Origin: Pseudoroseicyclus aestuarii
GTDB taxonomy: Bacteria; Pseudomonadota; Alphaproteobacteria; Rhodobacterales; Rhodobacteraceae
Length of the DNA: 64,000 nucleotides
Assembly: GCF_003217255.1 (NCBI RefSeq)
Contig: NZ_QJTE01000002.1
Location: forward strand, 372,001 to 436,000
Reading direction: 5' to 3'
A model generated the notes under the pieces. The model was not told where the DNA came from and ran no database searches. It saw only the letters and a list, made by a program, of their open reading frames with translations. A program made the position numbers and the translations under genes. The stretch's first letter is position 1; every line of letters begins with the position of its first letter. Shown piece after piece: positions 1 through 8,349 of this stretch.

Positions 1-298
1 AGAAGGGCCAGACCGTGCCCGCGGCCCGCCCGGCGAGCCCGCCCAGAAGCGGCGCCTGGCTGCCCGCGAAGACCACCGCCGCAAGCGCGGCGGCCTGGTC
101 CAGTGGCACCGAGAGGGCCTGGCCCAGGCCCTTCAGCGCCGCAGGCCCCATGGCCAGCGCGCCGATCAGGAAGCCGGCATAGGCGGCGGCGGTCGTCAGA
201 TCGGCAGAGCGTGGGATCTCGCCCTTGCGCCGCGCGTCGTCCAGCCGCTTCTGTGTCGGCTCGTACTGCTTGTCTCCGCTGTCCTCGCCCTCGCTCAT
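1..298 (-). CDS. flhB: flagellar export apparatus protein FlhB (N-terminal part)
   Basis: Inner-membrane component of the flagellar type III export gate that switches substrate class from rod/hook to filament. Only the first ~99 residues lie in the window; the rest runs off the left edge. The visible N-terminus has the hydrophilic FlhB signature (QYEPTQKRLDDARRKGEIPRS-like) followed by the first hydrophobic segment. The start ATG overlaps the fliR stop as ATGA, so fliR and flhB are translationally coupled. The order flhA-fliR-flhB supports the call. Confidence 0.92.
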   Translation of the reverse strand, partial: MSEGEDSGDKQYEPTQKRLDDARRKGEIPRSADLTTAAAYAGFLIGALAMGPAALKGLGQALSVPLDQAAALAAVVFAGSQAPLLGGLAGRAAGTVWPF

Positions 299-1077
299 GG
301 GGCGAAGGGGGCGGCGAGAAAGGCGTGCATCGCCTGCACCCAGATCGGCAGCATCAGCGGCGCGGCCAGCAACAGCAGCGCGAGCGAGCCGAAGGTGATC
401 GCCGGCGCGCCGACGAAGGCCACCATGAGCTGCGGCATGGCGCGGTTAATCACGCCAAGGGTGATGTTGTAGATCAGCGAGGCGAGCACGAAGGGCGCCG
501 CCAGTGTGAAGGCGAGGGCGAAGCTGCGCGAGACCTGGTCGAGGCCGGCGGCCCCGATGGTCGCCGGATCGGGCAGTTGGCCCGGCGGGATCAGCGCGTA
601 GCTGTCGATCATATAGGCCGCGAGGCGCAGGTGAAGGCCCAGGATCGTCGCCAGCGCCAGCCCCGCGACGACGAGGATATGCCCGATCGCCGGCATCGCA
701 TCGAGACCGGCGGTGCCGCCGAAGATCTGCGACAGGGACGTGGCCTGCGCCGCGATGGTGCCGGCCATCTGCAGCACCATGACGAACAGCCGCAGCATCA
801 AGCCCAGAAAGATGCCCGTCAGCAGCTCCGCCCCGCCGAGCGCCAGGAGCGGCAGCCCGTCACGTGGCACCGCGCCGAGGGGCGCCGCGGGGGCGACCAC
901 CAGGGTAAAGGCCAGCGCCAGGGCCAGCCGGACCCTGGGCGGGATCGCCTGCTCGCCGAAGGCGGGGGCCAGCGCCATCAGCGCCGCGATCCGCAGGAAC
1001 ACGATCAGCCCGGTCCAGAGGCCCGCCTCGGTCAGCCCTGCCAGCTCGAGAAGGGCGCGCGACAGCTCGGCGTTCAT
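295..1077 (-). CDS. fliR: flagellar export gate protein FliR
   Basis: Membrane component of the flagellar type III export gate that assembles with FliP and FliQ. About 260 residues, the normal family length, with several long hydrophobic segments spread over the whole protein. The reading frame extends 16 codons further upstream, but the start chosen (MNAELSRALLELAG) gives a normal FliR N-terminus and falls 10 bp after the flhA stop. fliQ is not adjacent. It lies between flhA and flhB in one leftward transcription unit. Confidence 0.92.
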   Translation of the reverse strand: MNAELSRALLELAGLTEAGLWTGLIVFLRIAALMALAPAFGEQAIPPRVRLALALAFTLVVAPAAPLGAVPRDGLPLLALGGAELLTGIFLGLMLRLFVMVLQMAGTIAAQATSLSQIFGGTAGLDAMPAIGHILVVAGLALATILGLHLRLAAYMIDSYALIPPGQLPDPATIGAAGLDQVSRSFALAFTLAAPFVLASLIYNITLGVINRAMPQLMVAFVGAPAITFGSLALLLLAAPLMLPIWVQAMHAFLAAPFAP

Positions 1078-1087
1078 CCCGCGGGCC

Positions 1088-3172
1088 TCAGGCCGGGACC
1101 ATGCCGACGACGGCCGGGCGCGCATCTACGCCCAGCTCGTCGAAGGACAGCACAGGGTTCGGCAGGCCGCGCGCCGCCATGACGGTGCGGATGAAGCGGC
1201 GCCGCTTCATCGTCGTGACCACCGCCGGGAATTGCCCGAGGTCGGCGGCGCGGGCGAGCTTCTCGGCGATGGCCGCGGCGAGACGGTTGAAGTCCTCCGG
1301 CGGCAGGGCGATGTCCGCCGGCCCGCGGTCGCCGCCGATCTGGTAGGCGGTGAAGCTGTCCTCCCATTCCGGGGCGAGCTGGATCAGCGGCACCGTGCCG
1401 TCGGGCCGCTTCAGCTCTGCCACCAGCTGGAAGCCGAGGCGCTGGCGCACGTGCTCCGTCACCCCCTCGACAGTCTGGTGCAGCTGGCGCCCCTCGGCCG
1501 AGGCCTCGAGGATCAGCGGCAGGTTGCGGATCGACACCCGCTCTTCCAGCAGCAGGCGGAGCACGGCCAGCAGGACCTCGAGCGGCAGCTTGTCCGGGAT
1601 CAGCTCGTCGATCATCCTCCGGTTCTGCTCGGAGCGGGCCTGGTCCGAGAGGTTCGTCATCTCGTCCAGCAGGCGGCGCAGTGCCCGCAGGGTCAGCAGG
1701 CGCGGAAAGTTGCGCTTGATCACCTCGAGCAGGTGCGTCGCCAGCACCTCGGCGGGATAGACCGTCGTCATGCCCGCGACCGCAGCCTCTTCCTGCGCGT
1801 CGGGCGCGATCCAGCGCGCCGGGGCGCCATAGACCGGCTCCTTCACGTCCTCGCCATCCAGGGTTTCTGGCGGCGGGCCGGCGAGAAGGGCAAGGATACG
1901 GTTCGGGCGCAGGGTGTCCCGCTCCTGCTCGACCCCCTGGATCTTGACGACATAGGTGCCCGGCGGCAGCCCGGCGTCGTCGGTCAGGCGGATCTCGGGC
2001 AGCAGCACCCCGAACTGCGTCGCGACATGGTTGCGCATGTTGGCGATGCGCGCGTCGAGGCCGGTTCCTGGGTCGAGCACCATGTCCACGAGGTCCGGCG
2101 CGAATTCGACATGGATGTCGTCGAGGTCGAGCATGTCCCCGAGCGAGGTGCGGCGCGCCTCTTCCGCCGGGGGCTGCGCGGCCTCGGCCTCGGCCTGTCT
2201 CTGGCGCCCGCGCGAGACGGCGAAAGCGCCAAAGGCGAGGACCGCCGCCCCGAGCATGAAGGGCACGAAGGGCAGGCCCGGCACCAGCGCAAAGGCCGCC
2301 AGCAGGGCGGCGACGGTGGCAAGGGCCGCGGGATGCCGGCCCATCTGGTCCATCAGGGCGAGATCGGTCGACCCCGTTGCGCCGCCTCGGGCCAGCAGCA
2401 GCGCCGAGGCGATGGAGATGATGACCGCGGGGATCTGGCTGACGAGGCCGTCGCCGACGGTCAGGATGGCGTAGGTCTCGAAGGCGAGGCCGACCGGCAT
2501 GCCATGCACCAGCGTGCCGATGATCAGCCCCATGACGAGGTTCAGGGCGGTGATCAGCAGGCCCGCGACCGCGTCGCCCTTCACGAATTTCGAGGCGCCG
2601 TCGAGGCTGCCGAAGAAGGTCGTCTCGGCCTGCTCGCGCTCGCGCCGGGTCTTGGCCTCGGTGTGGTCGATGGCCCCGGCGCTCATGTCGGCGTCGATGG
2701 CCAGCTGCTTGCCCGGCATCGCGTCGAGCGCGAATCGCGCGCCGACCTCGGCCATGCGGGTGGCGCCCTTGTTGATGACCATGAAGTTCACGATCAGCAG
2801 CACGCCGAAGACCACGAGGCCGAGCAGGATCTGCCCGCCCATGACGAACATGGCGAAGCCCTCGATCACCTCGCCGGCGGCATCCGTCCCGGTATGGCCC
2901 TGCCCGATGATCAGCTTGGTGGAGCTGACGTTCAGCGACAGCCGCAGCATGAGCGAGGCGAGGAGCACTGTCGGAAAGGCCGAGAAATCCAGCGGCCGCT
3001 CGATGAAGAGGGTGATCGTGAAGATCAGGATCGCGAGCGCGAAGCTGGCGGCGAGGCCGATGTCCAGCACGATCGAGGGCATCGGCAGGATCATCATCGC
3101 GATGATCGCCATGAGCGCGAGGGCCAGCAGGATCGTCGGCTGGAACATCATGCGGGCCGAGAGCGCCGGCAT
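1088..3172 (-). CDS. flhA: flagellar export gate protein FlhA
   Basis: Ion-conducting export gate of the flagellar type III secretion system. 694 residues, the usual length. Roughly the first 320 residues are hydrophobic with multiple membrane spans; the FHIPEP-family signature region (RFALDAMPGKQLAIDADMSA) lies at about 146-165. The C-terminal ~350 residues are the cytoplasmic chaperone/substrate-docking domain. A GGGAGG ribosome binding site about 6 bp upstream supports the start. It is followed by fliR after 10 bp and preceded by the large secreted protein gene after a 157-bp gap in which I see no gene. Confidence 0.96.
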   Translation of the reverse strand: MPALSARMMFQPTILLALALMAIIAMMILPMPSIVLDIGLAASFALAILIFTITLFIERPLDFSAFPTVLLASLMLRLSLNVSSTKLIIGQGHTGTDAAGEVIEGFAMFVMGGQILLGLVVFGVLLIVNFMVINKGATRMAEVGARFALDAMPGKQLAIDADMSAGAIDHTEAKTRREREQAETTFFGSLDGASKFVKGDAVAGLLITALNLVMGLIIGTLVHGMPVGLAFETYAILTVGDGLVSQIPAVIISIASALLLARGGATGSTDLALMDQMGRHPAALATVAALLAAFALVPGLPFVPFMLGAAVLAFGAFAVSRGRQRQAEAEAAQPPAEEARRTSLGDMLDLDDIHVEFAPDLVDMVLDPGTGLDARIANMRNHVATQFGVLLPEIRLTDDAGLPPGTYVVKIQGVEQERDTLRPNRILALLAGPPPETLDGEDVKEPVYGAPARWIAPDAQEEAAVAGMTTVYPAEVLATHLLEVIKRNFPRLLTLRALRRLLDEMTNLSDQARSEQNRRMIDELIPDKLPLEVLLAVLRLLLEERVSIRNLPLILEASAEGRQLHQTVEGVTEHVRQRLGFQLVAELKRPDGTVPLIQLAPEWEDSFTAYQIGGDRGPADIALPPEDFNRLAAAIAEKLARAADLGQFPAVVTTMKRRRFIRTVMAARGLPNPVLSFDELGVDARPAVVGMVPA

Positions 3173-3329
3173 CGCCTACCTCCCGCTTTCGGTGGAGGGG
3201 CGGGCAAGGGCGCTGCGACCCCGACCGGAGAGGCGGCGACGGCTGGGCTGTCGTGTCATGATGACGCGCTTTCTGCTGCGGGATCATGCCGCCCAGTCTG
3301 CCGCGGCAAGGTTTACATTCGGTAAGCGA

Positions 3330-5702
3330 TCATGGCGTGGCAGGGTCTTCCCGATCCTCGAGCGGGAAGCGGGACAGAAGGTCTTCCGCCAGGCGCCGCG
3401 CCTCTTCCGCCTGCTCCAGAAGATCGCGCCCCTCGGCCAGGCTTGCTTCTGCGGCCAGGGGCGGCTGCTCCCTGCGCGCGGCCTCGCCGGCGCGCTGCAG
3501 CAGAGCGGTTTCGGCGGCGGCTTCGGCATCCACGGCGGCCTCGCCATCGGCGGACGCCTCTGCCGCTTCGGCCAATCCGTCCCAGGCCCCGGCGCGCCAG
3601 AGATCCCTGGGGGCCGGGGGGGCGACCTGCGCCGCCTCGGCCAGCGCGGCAGTGCTGTCGCCCTGCATCCGCAGCGCCTCGGCCCGCAGGGTCGCCGCAG
3701 CCTCTCCGGCGACGCCGCCGAGCGCCCGAAGCACCTCGTCCGGATCCTCCAGCGCGAGTGCCGCCTCGGCCCGCAAGAGGCGCCGCGCGGCCATGGCCTC
3801 GCCACGGGCGCCGCCCGAGACGAGATCGGCGGCCCGCTCCGCGAAGCCCAGCTGCAGGAGGCGTTCCGCAACGCGGTTCTCGGCCTCTGCCGTGATCGGC
3901 GGCAAGCCGGCGTAGATCCGGTCGATGAACTCGGCATCCGGCAGTGTCTCCGTCAGCGCCTCGACCGCCTCTGCGCGCAGCTCCCGCCTCTGCGCCGCGC
4001 CCATCTCCCCGCTCTCGTCGCGCAGGAGGGACAGCGCCATCTCGTGGCGGCCCGAGGCGATGAGGGCGCGTGCTTCGACCGCGGCGAGGGCGGCCTCCAC
4101 CGGGGTTCCGCGCGCCTCGAACCGCATCGCGCGGGCCAGATCCAGCTGGTCCTCTGGCACCGGGCGGCCTTCGGCCAGCTCCAGCTCGATCAGCCGGATC
4201 AGCCCCTCCGGCGTCATGCGGGCATCCTCCTCGGCGAGCTGCGCCAGATCCTCGATCGCTTCCTGCGGACCCTGCGACTGCAGCGTCAGCTCGGCCGCCG
4301 TCAGCTCGGCTTCGACCGAGTGGCCGTCCGGGGCGGTGAAGGCTTCGCTCAGTACGGCCTCGGCGGAGAGCGGGTCATCCGCGTCGATGAACAGCTGCGC
4401 GACGCGCGGGGCGAGGTGCCCGCGCAGCGCTTCGGGCAGCAGCGAGAATCCCGTCAGCAGGCCGGTCCGTTCGGAGGGCGTCATCTCGACGATGCTGCCG
4501 GCGGCGAGGGCGCGCCAGAGGGCCACCGGACCGGTGCAGCCCTGCTGGCCCGTGAAGGGCCTGCCGGGCAGCGGATCGCCGTCGACGATGGCGGCCATCG
4601 TGCTGAGCACCTGCCGCTCGACCGAGCGGCGGTCGTCGATCCGGAGGACGCCAAGGGCCTCTCGCCCGAAGCCGAAGGCCAGATAGCTGCGCGCCAGGGC
4701 GAGGGCCGCGCCGGGGTCGGTCCCTCCCGCCTCGTCGGTCAGGCGGGTGCTGCGGGCGGTGATCTCGTCGCTGAACTCGCCCTCGCCGATCCAGGACCGG
4801 ACGTCGAAGAGGGCGTCGTCGAGGCAGCGGCTGCGCTCCTGCGGGGGCGCGGCGCGGCCCGTCGCGCTGTCGATGCTGCTGCGCACGTCGAGGCCGGGCC
4901 GGCGCGGCTGGCTGCTGGCGGCGAAGGGGGGACGGGCCGCGTCAGGCGGCGCATCCGGCGCGCTCGCAGGGGCGGAGGGTGCCGGATCCGGGGCCGGGGG
5001 CGCTGCGGCGGCGGCGTCGCGGCGCGCGCGCGCCATGGCATCGGGGTCCACGGTCAGCAGGCCCTGCGCCGCCGCGCGCGACAGGGTGTCGAGGATCTGG
5101 GACTGCGCCGCCTGGACCCGCCGCGTCGCGGGGGGCTCCTGGAAAGGGTTGAGCAGGTCCGGCTCCGCCGCGGTCTCTGGCAAGAGCGGCAGGTCGCTTT
5201 GCGGCGCATCGAGCGGAGGGCTGGCAGCGGGTAGCGCCGGATCATCGAAGAGCAGCGGCAGGACAAGGTCGGCCCCGCCGCCGGCGCTGCGCGCGTCCTG
5301 CGCCGGCGGGGCGATCGGGTTTTCCCAACCCGATCCGGCCGGCGCCTCGCCGTCCCGGATGTCGATCACCAGCCGGTCGGGCCTCCAGAGAAAGGCGCGG
5401 GCATGGCAGGTGTCGCAGGACAGCTTCAGGCGTAGCCGCCCCGGCCGCGCCTCGAGCGCGGCGAGACGATCGCGGCGGATGCGGGCGAAGACGCCCGCGG
5501 TGTCGAAGGTCGCGCCGGGCAAGGTGAAAACGTAGTCACCGCCGTCCCGCCCGAGGCGCCAGTCGGCCCCTTCGGGAATCGCCAGGACGAGGCGCACGAA
5601 ATCCGGGTGCTGCCCCGACCGGAAGGAGACGGTCTGCGCCGCAAGGGGGGCAGCCGGCAAGGCGCAGAGGAGCGCCAGCACGAGGGGCAGGGCCCACCTC
5701 AT
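3330..5702 (-). CDS. large secreted protein of unknown function in the flagellar cluster
   Basis: 790 residues, not a family I can name. It starts with a clear signal peptide (MRWALPLVLALLCALPAAPLAAQ), so it should be periplasmic. Residues ~25-120 look like a small beta domain (VRLVLAIPEGADWRL... DYVFTLPGA), faintly like AMIN domains. At ~95 there is one CDTCH motif, which matches the c-type heme consensus but may be chance. A proline/alanine-rich linker follows, then roughly 500 residues of helical Ala/Leu/Glu-rich repeats resembling TPR-type solenoids. Its start overlaps the motA stop as ATGA, so it is coupled to motA. A role in motor or stator assembly is an inference from position only. 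Confidence 0.75.
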   Translation of the reverse strand: MRWALPLVLALLCALPAAPLAAQTVSFRSGQHPDFVRLVLAIPEGADWRLGRDGGDYVFTLPGATFDTAGVFARIRRDRLAALEARPGRLRLKLSCDTCHARAFLWRPDRLVIDIRDGEAPAGSGWENPIAPPAQDARSAGGGADLVLPLLFDDPALPAASPPLDAPQSDLPLLPETAAEPDLLNPFQEPPATRRVQAAQSQILDTLSRAAAQGLLTVDPDAMARARRDAAAAAPPAPDPAPSAPASAPDAPPDAARPPFAASSQPRRPGLDVRSSIDSATGRAAPPQERSRCLDDALFDVRSWIGEGEFSDEITARSTRLTDEAGGTDPGAALALARSYLAFGFGREALGVLRIDDRRSVERQVLSTMAAIVDGDPLPGRPFTGQQGCTGPVALWRALAAGSIVEMTPSERTGLLTGFSLLPEALRGHLAPRVAQLFIDADDPLSAEAVLSEAFTAPDGHSVEAELTAAELTLQSQGPQEAIEDLAQLAEEDARMTPEGLIRLIELELAEGRPVPEDQLDLARAMRFEARGTPVEAALAAVEARALIASGRHEMALSLLRDESGEMGAAQRRELRAEAVEALTETLPDAEFIDRIYAGLPPITAEAENRVAERLLQLGFAERAADLVSGGARGEAMAARRLLRAEAALALEDPDEVLRALGGVAGEAAATLRAEALRMQGDSTAALAEAAQVAPPAPRDLWRAGAWDGLAEAAEASADGEAAVDAEAAAETALLQRAGEAARREQPPLAAEASLAEGRDLLEQAEEARRLAEDLLSRFPLEDREDPATP

Positions 5703-6571
5703 GCGGCGGCGCCGTCCTTCGTTGCCCGAAGCGCGTTCTCGAGATCCGAGAAGCTGGGGCGATGGTGGTGCGGGGTATTCTGGCGCCCGACCTCGATGCA
5801 GATGTTGGGACTGTGCTGGTGCAGGTTCGCGACCAGCACCTCACGGATCAGCTTGTAGAACTGCGCCTCCTCCTCCAGCACCGTCTTGAGCTTGGAGGCG
5901 AAGGGGCCAACGAGGCCATAGGCGAGAAAGACGCCAAGGAAGGTGCCGACGAGGGCGCCGCCGATCATCTTGCCCAGCACCTCGGGTGGCTGGTCGATCG
6001 AGCCCATGGTCTTGATCACGCCCAGCACGGCGGCGACGATGCCTAGCGCGGGCAGGCCGTCGGCGACGGTCTGCAGCGCATGCGGCGTGTGCATCGAATG
6101 ATGCATCGCCGCCTCCATCCGCTTGTCCAGGACGTCCTCGACCTGGTGCGGATCGTCGTAGTTCATGCTGGCGGAGCGCAGGGTGTCGCAGATCAGCTCG
6201 ACCGCCTCGTGATCGTGCTGGATCTTCGGGTACTTCGCGAAGATCGCGGACTCCGCGGGGTTCTCCGTATGCTCCTCCAGCGCCACCGGGTTGGCGCGGG
6301 CGATGCGGATCAGCTCGAAGAGCAGGCACAGCAGGTCCCGGTAGTCATCGGGGGACCAGCGGGGGCCCTTGAAGACCTTCTTGAGGTCCCTCAGCGTGTG
6401 CTTGATCGCCGGGCCGTCGTTCGAGATGACGAAGGCGCCGGCCGCGGCGCCGCCGATCATGATCATCTCGAAGGGCATGGCCTTCATGATGATCCCCATT
6501 TTTCCCCCGGCCAGCATGTAGCCGCCGAAGACCATCACGAAGATGATGCCGATGCCGATGAAGCCGGTCAT
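5699..6571 (-). CDS. motA: flagellar stator protein MotA
   Basis: Proton-channel stator subunit that drives flagellar rotation together with MotB. About 290 residues from the chosen start (MTGFIGIGIIFVMVFGG); an in-frame start 7 codons upstream is less likely. It has the MotA layout: two N-terminal spans, a long cytoplasmic loop with charged residues (~60-165), and two C-terminal spans, including PALGIVAAVLGVIKTM and a GALVGTFLGVFLAYGL segment. The partner motB is not adjacent but lies about 10 kb away on the other strand. Downstream it overlaps the large secreted protein gene by 4 bp. Confidence 0.95.
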   Translation of the reverse strand: MTGFIGIGIIFVMVFGGYMLAGGKMGIIMKAMPFEMIMIGGAAAGAFVISNDGPAIKHTLRDLKKVFKGPRWSPDDYRDLLCLLFELIRIARANPVALEEHTENPAESAIFAKYPKIQHDHEAVELICDTLRSASMNYDDPHQVEDVLDKRMEAAMHHSMHTPHALQTVADGLPALGIVAAVLGVIKTMGSIDQPPEVLGKMIGGALVGTFLGVFLAYGLVGPFASKLKTVLEEEAQFYKLIREVLVANLHQHSPNICIEVGRQNTPHHHRPSFSDLENALRATKDGAAA

Positions 6572-6634
6572 GCGTCGCCCCTGCCGTTGCACCCGCCCTC
6601 TTGTCGCAGAGAGTGGTTAAGGTTCCGTCAGCCG

Positions 6635-7324
6635 TCACTCGGTCGGCGCGGCGGCATTGCGCCCGGCGAGGATCGCGCTGATCGAATAGGCCGTCCCCGC
6701 CTCCAGGCGGCTCATCACCGCCGCCGCGATTTCGGGCTGCATCCGGGCGATGAAGCCTGCGGAGAACTCGGGGGCCATCTGCTCGAAGAGGGCGGCGGCA
6801 TCCTCGGTCTTCATGTTCTCGTAGACCGCCGTCAGACGGGTCAGGTCGTCCTCGGCAGCGGTCTCCGACAGGGCGAGGGTGGCCGACAGCCTCTCCTCCG
6901 CGGCTTGCAGGGCCTGGAGCTTCTCCTCGATTTCGCCTTCCGCGACGCGGAGCGCCTGCATCCTGTCCTCTACCTGCGTCTCGCGCCGCGAGACGCGCTC
7001 CTCGCGGGCGTCGAAGGCGGCCAGAAGCTCCGGCGTGCCCTCGCAGGCGCCGATGGCGGTCTCTGCCGGCGCCTCCTGAGGCGGGTCCGAATCGGCGGCC
7101 AGGGCCCGGCTGACGCCGTCGGAAAGGCGCAGCGCGCCCGAGAACAGCAGCAGCCCCGCGATCACCGGCAGCACGCTGCGCGCGGCGCGGCGCCTGATGG
7201 CGGGCCGCCCCTTCGCGCGCGTTTTGACGGCCCCGCCCTTGCCCTTGCCCCTGGACCGAGGCTCGGCCGCCGGGCGCCCGGAGACGGGCGGCTCGCGGCG
7301 CATCTGCTGGGGATCCTGCGTCAT
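6635..7324 (-). CDS. motE: MotE family flagellar motor chaperone
   Basis: 229 residues: a basic, Arg/Lys-rich cytoplasmic N-terminus (1-50), one membrane span (~51-75), a coiled coil (~105-160, VSRRETQVEDRMQALRVAEG and following), and a C-terminal domain (TAVYENMKTEDAAALFEQM... FIARMQPEIAAAVMSRL) like the MgtE N-terminal domain. That architecture matches MotE, known in rhizobia as a periplasmic chaperone for the motor protein MotC. The start overlaps the stop of the preceding small gene by 4 bp. Assignment to MotE is by architecture and position next to motA. Confidence 0.8.
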   Translation of the reverse strand: MTQDPQQMRREPPVSGRPAAEPRSRGKGKGGAVKTRAKGRPAIRRRAARSVLPVIAGLLLFSGALRLSDGVSRALAADSDPPQEAPAETAIGACEGTPELLAAFDAREERVSRRETQVEDRMQALRVAEGEIEEKLQALQAAEERLSATLALSETAAEDDLTRLTAVYENMKTEDAAALFEQMAPEFSAGFIARMQPEIAAAVMSRLEAGTAYSISAILAGRNAAAPTE

Positions 7325-7686
7325 GGCGTCACCTCGAGGTCGACGTTGCGAATGAAGTAGGGCTCCGGCGGTGCCTCCGCCTCGGGTTGGTCGGCCTGCG
7401 GCTCCGGCAGGTCGTGGAGCGAGGCGACCAGAAGCTCCAGCCGCTTGGCCGCGGCCTCGGCCCGGTCCGTGGCCGCGTTCAGCGTGCCGACCTGCGTGCT
7501 GGCCGCGTCGCGGGCGCGGGCGACGGTGCGGGTCAGATCGTCGACCTGCGCGGAAAGGACCGCCACGGCGCCGCCGACCCCCGATTCGAGATCCGTGAAG
7601 CGGCGCAGCCGCCGCGACAGCACCATGCAGTACAGCGCCGCGGCGAGCGCACCCGCGACCAGCAGCATGTCGGCGATCAGCGACAT
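7321..7686 (-). CDS. small membrane-anchored coiled-coil protein of the flagellar operon (DUF6468-like)
   Basis: 121 residues: an N-terminal membrane anchor (SLIADMLLVAGALAAALYCM), then a helical, probably coiled-coil stretch up to ~95, then an acidic Pro-rich tail. Proteins of this size and layout are found between fliL and motE in related flagellar operons and I believe carry the DUF6468 label; the function is unknown. It overlaps motE by 4 bp and follows fliL by 13 bp, so it is cotranscribed with the motor genes and may help stator or motor assembly. Confidence 0.75.
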   Translation of the reverse strand: MSLIADMLLVAGALAAALYCMVLSRRLRRFTDLESGVGGAVAVLSAQVDDLTRTVARARDAASTQVGTLNAATDRAEAAAKRLELLVASLHDLPEPQADQPEAEAPPEPYFIRNVDLEVTP

Positions 7687-7699
7687 CGTCCCGCCCCCC

Positions 7700-8197
7700 T
7701 CAGTTGACCACGAATTCCATCACGAGCAGGTCGCGCACCCGCCCTTCGCCCGCCACCACCTGCACCCGGCGCAGCATCTGCCCGCGCAGCCGGACCAGGG
7801 CGGCCGGATCGGCAAGGTCACTGACCTCCACGGCGCGCAGGTAGCCGTTCAGCACGTCGACGATGCGCGGCCGTATCGCCTCGACCGATTCCGCATGCTC
7901 CGGCGGCACTTCGAGCTGGGCCGAGAAGCGCAGGAGATTGCGCCCCGACCGCGCCGGCAGGTTGATGACCAGCGGGTCCAGCGGCACGAAGACCGCGGGC
8001 GCCAGCGGGGCCGGCTCGGCCTCCAGCTGGTCGGCCGGCTCCTCGGCCTCGCCGCCGCCGCCGATCAGCCCGGACGAGGCGGCGAAGAACCCGCCGCCCG
8101 CCCCGGCGAGCAGCAGGACGATGCCGAGGATCAGCGGCAGTTTCGACTTCTTCTTCGGCGCTTCCTCGGCGCCCTCCACATCGGCAGCGGCAGACAT
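7700..8197 (-). CDS. fliL: flagellar basal body-associated protein FliL
   Basis: Single-span inner-membrane protein that surrounds and stabilises stator units at the basal body. 165 residues: a short charged cytoplasmic N-terminus (KKKSK), a membrane span (~20-43), a Glu/Pro/Ala linker, and a periplasmic stomatin-like domain (~70-165) with the FliL pattern of a VPLDPLVINLP strand, an LLRFSAQLEV strand and a terminal LLVMEFVVN strand. It is the first gene of the leftward operon and is divergent from fliF across a 152-bp region that holds a CtrA-like box. Confidence 0.93.
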   Translation of the reverse strand: MSAAADVEGAEEAPKKKSKLPLILGIVLLLAGAGGGFFAASSGLIGGGGEAEEPADQLEAEPAPLAPAVFVPLDPLVINLPARSGRNLLRFSAQLEVPPEHAESVEAIRPRIVDVLNGYLRAVEVSDLADPAALVRLRGQMLRRVQVVAGEGRVRDLLVMEFVVN

Positions 8198-8274
8198 GCT
8201 GTGACTTCCTCCGGTCTCCTGCCCCGCGCAGGGCGGGTCTCCGTTCTGGATGAGGAGAGTTAAGCCGGGAACGA

Positions 8275-8289
8275 CTAACCAATTGTTAA
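8275..8289. promoter_or_regulatory. CtrA-like box between fliL and fliF
   Basis: CTAA-N7-TTAA, one mismatch from the TTAA-N7-TTAA consensus of the cell-cycle/motility regulator CtrA, in the divergent fliL/fliF intergenic region. Another TTAA lies at 8260-8263. CtrA controls flagellar genes in several Rhodobacterales, so the site fits its place, but binding is inferred. Confidence 0.45.
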
Positions 8290-8349
8290 GTGCGATCGGG
8301 CCATAAGCGGGGCGTCGCGGCAGAAGTCCGCCAGCTACGGAGAACCGAT

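Noticed and set aside
2499-5234. A very long open frame on the + strand opposite flhA and the large secreted protein
   Set aside because: It is a shadow of the real minus-strand genes. High-GC codon bias keeps antisense frames open. The translation is Arg/Ser/Ala-rich with no domain, and it crosses two real genes.
5400-5420. The large secreted protein as a c-type cytochrome
   Set aside because: Only one CxxCH in 790 residues, no clear distal ligand region, and the rest is helical repeat. The motif may be chance; kept only as a side note.
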